From positions 1-10,438 of the forward strand of contig QAKW01000006.1 of NCBI GenBank assembly GCA_003343605.1: 10,438 nt of DNA. Reading direction: 5' to 3'. How positions within the stretch are numbered: the first letter of the stretch is position 1; every line of letters starts with the position of its first letter. A model generated the notes under the pieces. That model was given only the letters and a program-made list of their open reading frames with translations, had not been told where the DNA came from and did not search any database. This stretch comes from Clostridiales bacterium (lineage in GTDB: Bacteria; Bacillota; Clostridia; Oscillospirales; QAKW01). Position numbers and translations under genes: made by a program. Shown one piece after another: positions 5,462 through 10,438 of the stretch.

Positions 5462-6658
5462 ATGAAAACAAAAAAATGGGGCTGGCTTTGCTTTGCGCTT
5501 TGCTATTTCGGCTATATGGGGGTTTATATCAGCCGGAATAATCTTTCGATTATCAGCCCCCAGCTGAAAGAAGCCGGTTTGGCCACCGCTGCGCAGCTCG
5601 GGCTGCTGACAGGGCTTTTTTCGCTGGGATATGCTGCCGGCAAGCTGCTCTGCGGCCCGCTTGGCGATCGCTTTAATCCCAAAAATATTGCCGCGCTGGG
5701 CGTGGCGGTTGCCGGCCTTTCCAATCTGCTGATCGCGCTTTGCCTCTGGTTTTTTCCCTGTTTTCCGGCGGTGCTTGCTTTATGGATTATAAACAGCCTG
5801 GGCCAGTCGCTGGTCTGGGGGCCGCTGCTGCGGCTGATTTCGCTGAATTTTTCCGGCGGGCGGGCTCCGTTTGTTACGTCCATGCTGGTTACCACTACAG
5901 CCACCGGCGGCGTGGCAGGGATTCTGATTGCTTCCGGCGCGGGGCGGCAGGATCCCGCGCTGGGCTTTTTGGCGCCGGGGCTGATCACGCTGCTGGCCGC
6001 GCTTTTACTCTTTTGCTTCTTTCCGGGAAAAACTACCGGCGCGGGCCGCGCCGGAAAGTCCGGCGGCATGGCGGCGGTTTTCCGGCAGCCGGAGGTGCGG
6101 CGGATGCTGCTGCCCGCCTTTGCGCAGGGCGTAATCAAGGATAATGTGCTCAACTGGGCTTCGCTCTATCTTGCGGCGCGCTTTCTGATGGATCTGGCGC
6201 AGCTTCCCTTTTTTATTCTCCTGATCCCGGCGGTCAGCTTTCTTGGGCGGATGTGTTACCCGCTTTTCTACCGGCTCTGCGGGCAGGATCAGGCGCGCGT
6301 TTCACAGCTCTGCTTTGCCGGCTGCCTGCTGCTCTCGGCGCCGCTGATTCTGGGCGGCTTCAGCCGTGTGCCGGCGGTGGTGCTGCTGGTGCTGCTCTCA
6401 ACGCTCGGAAACGTGATGAACACTTCGTTTTTATCTATTTTTCCCATGTCGATGGAGCACACGGGGCAGGTTTCCGCCATTGCTTCCGTGATGGATGTGG
6501 TAACCTATTCGGGGCTTGGCCTCTCATCGGCCGTTTTCGGCGCGCTGATCGATGCCTTCGGCCTTTGGGGCTATCAGATCATGTTTGCCGCGTTCGCCCT
6601 TTTCGCCCTTTTGGGCCTGCTGCTTCTGCAGCGCGCCAAAAGGCGGAGCGCGGGCTGA
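5462..6658 (+). CDS. MFS transporter, organophosphate:phosphate antiporter-like
   Basis: This 398-residue integral membrane protein has the spacing of about 12 hydrophobic helices typical of the major facilitator superfamily. YISRNNLSIISPQL (about 22-35) resembles the GlpT/UhpT first-helix motif, with Arg25 at the place of the phosphate-binding arginine. GYAAGKLLCGPLGDRFNPKN is the GKxxxGxxxDR signature between helices 2 and 3, and NSLGQSLVWGPLLRLISLNF matches the GlpT/UhpC helix 4 region. In the second half, IKDNVLNWASLYL resembles the GlpT region around its second arginine, with Lys226 in its place. By family knowledge, OPA members exchange sugar phosphates or glycerol 3-phosphate for phosphate, but the substrate here cannot be named. 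A GGGAGAG purine stretch precedes the ATG. Terminators on both sides make it monocistronic; a convincing promoter was not found. Confidence 0.85.
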   Translation: MKTKKWGWLCFALCYFGYMGVYISRNNLSIISPQLKEAGLATAAQLGLLTGLFSLGYAAGKLLCGPLGDRFNPKNIAALGVAVAGLSNLLIALCLWFFPCFPAVLALWIINSLGQSLVWGPLLRLISLNFSGGRAPFVTSMLVTTTATGGVAGILIASGAGRQDPALGFLAPGLITLLAALLLFCFFPGKTTGAGRAGKSGGMAAVFRQPEVRRMLLPAFAQGVIKDNVLNWASLYLAARFLMDLAQLPFFILLIPAVSFLGRMCYPLFYRLCGQDQARVSQLCFAGCLLLSAPLILGGFSRVPAVVLLVLLSTLGNVMNTSFLSIFPMSMEHTGQVSAIASVMDVVTYSGLGLSSAVFGALIDAFGLWGYQIMFAAFALFALLGLLLLQRAKRRSAG

Positions 6659-6676
6659 CGGTATAAAATCAAGCGC

Positions 6677-6720
6677 AAAAGAGACCGGATTTTAAAATTC
6701 GGCCTCTTTTTTATTTTTTT
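6677..6720 (+). terminator. Intrinsic terminator after the MFS gene
   Basis: AAAAGAG (6677-6683) pairs with CTCTTTT (6704-6710), with CCG/CGG and ATTTT/AAAAT inner helices interrupted by one A-C mismatch and one wobble pair. It is followed by a long T-rich tail to 6720. It isolates the MFS gene from the ABC operon. Confidence 0.85.
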
Positions 6721-6815
6721 AAAAAAGAATAATCCGCGCTGCTCTTATGCAAAATAAGCGTTGTAATACCGCAATTCATGAAACTACATGGAATTCTTTA
6801 AGGAGGTTCGTTCTG

Positions 6816-8126
6816 ATGAAACGGTTACTATCTATTCTATGCGCCTGCGCGCTTGCGCTGAGCGGGTGTCTGGCGCTTTCTTCCTGCAATAAAAAAGAGG
6901 GGGCAGGCTCGGTTTACTTTTTGAATTTCAAGCCGGAGCAGGATAAGCAATGGCAGGCCCTGGCCAAAAAATATACCGAGGAAACCGGTGTAAAGGTCAC
7001 GGTGGTAACCGCGGCGGCGGGCACCTATGAAGATACGCTTTCGGCCGAGATTGTGAAGAGCAACGCGCCGACGCTTTTTCAGGTCAACGGCCCGGTTGGC
7101 CTTGCCAACTGGAAAGATTACTGCTACGACCTGGCCGGCTCGGCTGTTTACAGCCAGCTTACCAGCGATGATTTTGCGCTGAAAGACGGCAATAAGGTAG
7201 AGGGCATCGGCTATGTGCTTGAAACCTACGGCATTATCTATAATAAGACGCTGCTCGATCGCTATTTCGCCCTGCCCGGCGCCAAGGTGCAATCGCTCGA
7301 CGGGGTAAACAGCTTTGCCGCCTTCAAGGAACTGGTGGAAGACATTCAGGCCAACCGGGAGGCGCTGGGGATTAAGGGGGCCTTTACTTCAGCGGGCATG
7401 GATTCCTCTTCCGACTGGCGGTTTAAAACCCATCTGGCCAACCTGCCGATCTATTATGAATATGTTGAAAACAATATTTCCTCGACCTCTGCCATTCAGG
7501 GCACTTATCTCAGTCAATACCGCCAGATGTGGGATCTTTACCTGAATAATTCCACGGTCTCTCCCGCAGAGATCGGCGCGAAAACCGGCGACGAGGCCGC
7601 CAGCGAATTCAACCGCGGCGAAGCTGTTTTTTATCAAAACGGCACCTGGGCCTGGGATAGCGCCATGGAAGCGGGCGTAGGCGCCGGCAACGTAGGCATC
7701 CTGCCGATCTATATCGGCGTGGCCGGGGAAGAAAATCAGGGGCTATGCACCGGAAGCGAGAATTACTGGTGTGTAAACCGCAAGGCAAGCGAAAAGGATA
7801 TTCAGGCAACGCTGGACTTTCTGAACTGGTGCGTGACCTCCGATGCGGGCACCACGGCGCTGGCGGAAGATATGGGCTTTGTGATTCCCTTTGAGAAAGC
7901 CAAAGCATCCTCAAATCCGCTGATCAAGCAGGCGGATGAATATCTGGCCTCCGGTAAAACGCCGGTATCCTGGAATTTTTCCACCATTCCCAGTGAAAAC
8001 TGGAAAGACGGCGTGGGCGCCGCGCTGCTGGCCTATGCGCAGGGCGGGCAGACCGACGCGCTCTGGGAAAATGTGAAAACCGCTTTTATAGACGGCTGGA
8101 AAAAGGAATACGACGCCAACCATTAA
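6816..8126 (+). CDS. Carbohydrate ABC transporter substrate-binding lipoprotein (CUT1 type)
   Basis: This 436-residue lipoprotein is expected to capture a sugar or oligosaccharide outside the membrane and deliver it to the two permeases encoded just downstream. The signal peptide MKRLLSILCACALAL leads to two possible lipoboxes, LSGC (Cys18) and LSSC (Cys24). The mature part begins with YFLNFKPEQDKQWQALAKKY and continues with YTEETGVKVTVVTAAAGTYE, TLFQVNGPVG, GYVLETYGIIYNKTLLDRY, FNRGEAVFYQNGTWAWDSAM and ENYWCVNRKASEKD, the pattern of the UgpB/MalE-like family-1 extracellular solute-binding proteins. I chose ATG 6816 over the in-frame upstream codon at 6747 because AAGGAGG (6800-6806) precedes it and a signal peptide follows directly. 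The 6721-6815 leader has no convincing -35 box, compatible with activator-dependent expression. The exact sugar cannot be told from sequence. Confidence 0.95.
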   Translation: MKRLLSILCACALALSGCLALSSCNKKEGAGSVYFLNFKPEQDKQWQALAKKYTEETGVKVTVVTAAAGTYEDTLSAEIVKSNAPTLFQVNGPVGLANWKDYCYDLAGSAVYSQLTSDDFALKDGNKVEGIGYVLETYGIIYNKTLLDRYFALPGAKVQSLDGVNSFAAFKELVEDIQANREALGIKGAFTSAGMDSSSDWRFKTHLANLPIYYEYVENNISSTSAIQGTYLSQYRQMWDLYLNNSTVSPAEIGAKTGDEAASEFNRGEAVFYQNGTWAWDSAMEAGVGAGNVGILPIYIGVAGEENQGLCTGSENYWCVNRKASEKDIQATLDFLNWCVTSDAGTTALAEDMGFVIPFEKAKASSNPLIKQADEYLASGKTPVSWNFSTIPSENWKDGVGAALLAYAQGGQTDALWENVKTAFIDGWKKEYDANH

Positions 8127-8133
8127 TCAAGCA

Positions 8134-8162
8134 GGGGAGGGAGCAAAACTCCCTTCCCTTTT
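8134..8162 (+). terminator. Stem-loop between binding-protein and permease genes (partial terminator or stabiliser)
   Basis: GGGGAGGGAG (8134-8143) pairs with CTCCCTTCCC (8149-8158), 10 bp with one wobble, around CAAAA and followed by four Ts. It lies 7 bp after the lipoprotein stop. In ABC importer operons such hairpins commonly trap RNA 3' ends so that the binding protein is made in excess over the permeases. The short T-run suggests partial termination. Confidence 0.65.
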
Positions 8163-8183
8163 AAGCTGTAAGGAGGCCTCTTT

Positions 8184-9035
8184 ATGAGAAAAACGCTGGG
8201 GAAATGGTTTCCCCTCTTCCTGCTGCCTACCCTGGCGGCATTTATCATCGGATTTGTGATTCCCTTTTTTATGGGCCTTTATCTCTCGTTCAGCGAATAT
8301 GCAACGATTGAGAGCCCCACGTTTGTGGGCTTTGCCAATTATTTCAGGGTTTTTACCGCCGACAGCCAGTTCTGGCCCTCGCTCGGCTTTACCGCGCTTT
8401 TTACGCTGGTTTCGGTATTGATTATCAACCTGCTGGCCTTTGCGGTTGCCTTTGCGCTGACGCGCGGTATCCGGGGCACGAATTTTTTCCGCACCATCTT
8501 TTTTATGCCGAATCTCATCGGCGGTATTGTGCTGGGCTATATCTGGAAGATGATTATCAATTACGGTGTGCTGATCCCGATTTTCGGCAAGGATCTGAGC
8601 TTCAGCACCACCTTCGGCTTTTGGGGGCTGATTGTGGTGTTGGCCTGGCAGCAGATCGGCTATATGATGATTATCTATATTTCCGGCCTGCAATCGGTGC
8701 CCGAAGAACTGATGGAGGCGGCCAAAATCGATGGCGCGGGCCGGTGGCAGACGCTGCGGAGCATCACCATCCCGATGGTGATGCCTTCGATTACCATCTG
8801 CACCTTCCTCACGCTGACCAATTCCTTCAAGCTCTTTGATCAGAATCTCGCCCTGACCGACGGCAAGCCCGGGCGCACCACCGAAATGCTGGCGATGGCC
8901 ATCCGCAACGCCTATGGCACTTCGCCCAAATCTCATGGAACCGCCCAGGCAATGGCGGTGGTGTTCTTTATCATCGTGGCCTTGCTGGCGCTGATCCAGC
9001 TTTGGGCCACGCACCGCAGGGAGGTGCAGCAATGA
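8184..9035 (+). CDS. Sugar ABC transporter permease (MalF/UgpA-like)
   Basis: This is one of two membrane subunits forming the importer channel. At 283 residues it has about six membrane helices: an N-terminal one in FPLFLLPTLAAFIIGFVIPF and the rest spread over about 70-275. The cytoplasmic EAA loop that docks the ATPase is EELMEAAKIDGAGRWQTLRS followed by ITIPMVMP, a good match to the binding-protein-dependent permease signature. FVGFANYFRVF and FFRTIFFMPNLIGGIVLGY are also typical of the MalF/UgpA/MsmF branch. AAGGAGG (8170-8176) lies 7 bp before the ATG. It follows the lipoprotein gene after a stem-loop and overlaps the second permease by 4 bp (ATGA), indicating translational coupling. 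No ATPase gene is present before the operon ends, so a shared MsmX-type ATPase elsewhere is likely. Confidence 0.96.
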   Translation: MRKTLGKWFPLFLLPTLAAFIIGFVIPFFMGLYLSFSEYATIESPTFVGFANYFRVFTADSQFWPSLGFTALFTLVSVLIINLLAFAVAFALTRGIRGTNFFRTIFFMPNLIGGIVLGYIWKMIINYGVLIPIFGKDLSFSTTFGFWGLIVVLAWQQIGYMMIIYISGLQSVPEELMEAAKIDGAGRWQTLRSITIPMVMPSITICTFLTLTNSFKLFDQNLALTDGKPGRTTEMLAMAIRNAYGTSPKSHGTAQAMAVVFFIIVALLALIQLWATHRREVQQ

Positions 9036-9895
9036 CGCGCGCTGTTCATGAACCGTTTGCCAGAACCCGCGGCAGCCGCTGGCTGACCGCACTGTTTGTG
9101 CTGGTTTCGGCGGCTTATGTTTTTCCGCTGGTGGTTCTGCTGATGAATTCCTTTAAATATAAAGACGCGATCACCAATCAGGTGTTTATGTTTCCCACCC
9201 GGGAAACCTTTGCCGGGCTTACCAACTATATCCGCGGCATTACCTCCATCGATTTTTTTCGCTCGATCGGCTACAGCGCGGTGGTCACAATTCTTTCAGT
9301 GGCGCTGATTCTGATCTGCACTTCGATGAGCGCCTGGTTTATCACCCGGATCGATAATAAATTCTGCAAAACGGTCTACTATCTTTTTGTGTTCTCGATG
9401 GCGGTTCCCTTTCAGATGGTGATGTTTACCCTGCCTTATATCTCCGATAAGCTGGGGCTGACCGCACCCTGGACCATTCCGCTGGTCTATCTGGGATTTG
9501 GCGCGGGGCTTTCGGTTTTTATGTTTGCCGGGTTTGTAAAAAGTATTCCGCTTTCGGTGGAAGAGGCGGCGATGATTGATGGCTGCAATCCGCTCCAGAC
9601 CTTTTTTCGGGTGGTGCTGCCGATCATGAAGCCCACCTATATCTCTGTGGCAATTCTGGAGACCATGTGGATCTGGAACGATTATCTGCTGCCCACACTG
9701 GTGCTGGATAAAACCAAAGGCTACTACACCATTCCGATGGCCATTCAATCGGCCATGACCGATAGCTACGGCACGGTCGATTACGGCGCTTTTATGGCGC
9801 TGCTCACCCTTGCCGTAATCCCGATTATCATTTTTTACGCGCTCTGCCAGAAGCATATCATCAAAGGCGTAATCAGCGGCGCGGTAAAGGGATAA
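9032..9895 (+). CDS. Sugar ABC transporter permease (MalG/UgpE-like)
   Basis: This is the second membrane subunit of the importer, 287 residues with about six helices. The N-terminal region WLTALFVLVSAAYVFPLVVL is followed by LMNSFKYKDAI, typical of the MalG/UgpE/AraQ branch. The EAA loop is VEEAAMIDGCNPLQTFFRVV followed by LPIMKP, and MWIWNDYLLPTLVL and the GTVDYGAFMALLTLAVIPII end region are family hallmarks. I chose the ATG at 9032, which overlaps the stop of the first permease as ATGA and has GGGAGGT at 9020-9026. An earlier in-frame TTG at 9002 would add ten residues inside the upstream gene with no homology. The ATP-binding subunit is not encoded in the window. Confidence 0.96.
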   Translation: MTRAVHEPFARTRGSRWLTALFVLVSAAYVFPLVVLLMNSFKYKDAITNQVFMFPTRETFAGLTNYIRGITSIDFFRSIGYSAVVTILSVALILICTSMSAWFITRIDNKFCKTVYYLFVFSMAVPFQMVMFTLPYISDKLGLTAPWTIPLVYLGFGAGLSVFMFAGFVKSIPLSVEEAAMIDGCNPLQTFFRVVLPIMKPTYISVAILETMWIWNDYLLPTLVLDKTKGYYTIPMAIQSAMTDSYGTVDYGAFMALLTLAVIPIIIFYALCQKHIIKGVISGAVKG

Positions 9896-9903
9896 ACCAC
9901 ATC

Positions 9904-9940
9904 ACCCCCTGCAGTGTGCTCTGTACGCCGCAGGGGGTTT
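9904..9940 (+). terminator. Probable terminator of the ABC operon
   Basis: ACCCCCTGC (9904-9912) pairs with GCAGGGGGT (9930-9938), 9 bp around a 17-nt loop, followed by only a short T stretch (TTTGTATATATT). It lies just after the last permease and most likely ends the operon. The rest of 9941-10057, between the convergent genes, shows only a 6-bp CAGCTG inverted repeat (10005-10010 and 10021-10026) and no gene. Confidence 0.7.
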
Positions 9941-10057
9941 GTATATATTGACTTTTTGCGGCGGTGAAGGGAAAGCTTTTTATTGCTTTTTTACTTCCAG
10001 GCGGCAGCTGTGAAACAAAGCAGCTGATAGAGGCCTTTCCCTGAAAACCGGCGCGGC

Positions 10058-10438
10058 TTATTCCCTGCAAATCCATTCATCCGAAAGGAGCGGGGCGGCT
10101 TTGAGGCTTTGCACATACTGGCTGGGGGTCTGCCCGATCCGGTTTTTAAATATCCGGGCAAAGCTTTCGGGGCTGATGCCTACAGCCTCTGCCGTAGCGC
10201 CGACAGTAAGCCCCGCGGCCAGCAGCCCGCAGGCTTTTTGCATTCGGAAATCGGTGATATAGCGCTGCGGCGAAACGCCGGTGGCTTTATGAAACAGAGT
10301 GGAAAAATAGCTGCGCTCCAGCCCGATGCTGCGTGCCAGTGCGGCAACGGAGAGCGGCGTATCATAGCGGGTTTCAATGATGCGCAGAGCCTGCCGGATG
10401 TAGGCGCTTTGATCGGTTTTGGCCTGGGCATAACGGAG
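10058..10438 (-). CDS. AraC-family transcriptional regulator, C-terminal DNA-binding domain (5' end outside window)
   Basis: The minus-strand frame is open from the right edge to TAA at 10058-10060, giving the last 126 residues. They form a complete AraC/XylS double helix-turn-helix. The first HTH is in YDTPLSVAALARSIGLERSY followed by FSTLFHKATGVSPQRYI. The second is in GLTVGATAEAVGISPESFAR followed by IFKNRIGQTPSQYV. The ligand-binding or other N-terminal part lies beyond the window. The only Met is at 10243, in mid-domain, so a start there would be wrong. Proteins of this type usually activate sugar-use genes, and the gene converges on a sugar ABC operon, so control of that operon is plausible but not shown. 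The family call is secure; the effector is unknown. Confidence 0.95.
   Translation of the reverse strand, partial: LRYAQAKTDQSAYIRQALRIIETRYDTPLSVAALARSIGLERSYFSTLFHKATGVSPQRYITDFRMQKACGLLAAGLTVGATAEAVGISPESFARIFKNRIGQTPSQYVQSLKAAPLLSDEWICRE

Noticed and set aside
5228..5541. Continuation of the YcxB-like first frame up to 5541
   Set aside because: After the T6 run this frame turns into Gly/Ser/Arg-rich sequence, reads through a strong terminator and enters the MFS gene, so it is the out-of-frame tail of a frameshifted gene.
5524..6153. Minus-strand 209-codon frame and plus-strand frames at 5740-6144 and 6253-6666 within the MFS gene
   Set aside because: All overlap a convincing 12-helix transporter. 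Their low-complexity Ala/Gly/Arg or Pro/Ser-rich translations are typical of alternative frames of GC-rich membrane-protein DNA.
8127..9092. Long minus-strand open frame of 321 codons opposite the first permease
   Set aside because: It is the antisense shadow of a clear permease gene. Its translation is rich in His, Gln, Arg and Gly with no domain, and no ribosome binding site supports it.
9296..9856. Minus-strand open frame of 186 codons opposite the second permease
   Set aside because: Antisense shadow with biased His/Arg/Asn content and no recognisable motif.
10005..10026. CAGCTG inverted repeat between the convergent genes as a terminator for the AraC gene
   Set aside because: Only a 6-bp stem with no T-run next to it on either strand; it may be chance.
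1..10438. CRISPR arrays, tRNA or rRNA genes, insertion sequences
   Set aside because: No regularly spaced repeats, cloverleaf-like segments, transposase reading frames or terminal inverted repeats were seen on either strand.

Overview
The window looks like a chromosomal segment of a Gram-positive member of the Clostridia, perhaps a gut Oscillospirales-type bacterium of intermediate to high GC. The pointers are the DnaK and DnaJ sequences, strong AGGAGG-type ribosome binding sites, near-perfect sigma-A promoters, T-tailed hairpin terminators, a lipobox solute-binding protein, and an amidase_6/YcxB-like/XRE gene complement. No RNA gene, CRISPR array or transposase is visible.

Layout. (1) 1-2015: the 3' end of dnaK, an intergenic hairpin, complete dnaJ and a perfect-palindrome terminator, forming the end of a heat-shock chaperone operon. 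(2) 2016-5390: an accessory-looking stretch with AT-rich spacers. It holds a secreted amidase_6-type cell-wall hydrolase gene interrupted by one in-frame amber codon behind a perfect-consensus promoter. Two tandem paralogous single-pass membrane proteins of unknown function follow, the second with its own perfect-consensus promoter. A bidirectional terminator comes next, then a divergent pair: a small XRE-family repressor (minus strand) and a YcxB-like membrane protein (plus strand) broken by a frameshift at a T6 run. Two copies of a TAGA-N7-TCTA dyad sit in their shared promoter region. (3) 5391-6720: an MFS transporter resembling the organophosphate:phosphate antiporter (OPA) branch, with its own terminator. 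(4) 6721-9940: a CUT1-type carbohydrate ABC importer operon of lipoprotein and two permeases, with no ATPase gene. A stem-loop lies between the binding protein and the permeases. (5) 9941-10438: the 3' end of a convergent AraC-family regulator running off the right edge.

How they work together. DnaK and DnaJ form the cytosolic folding machine. The binding protein and two permeases form one importer that probably borrows a shared MsmX-type ATPase, and the AraC gene is a plausible but unproven regulator of it. The XRE protein probably controls itself and the YcxB-like gene. The most unusual points are the lone amber codon in an otherwise intact amidase, in a window where none of 12 genes ends in TAG; the tandem paralogs sharing a 47-bp identical 3' block; and the paired dyads between the XRE and YcxB-like genes. 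No clearly new multi-gene system could be demonstrated from sequence alone.
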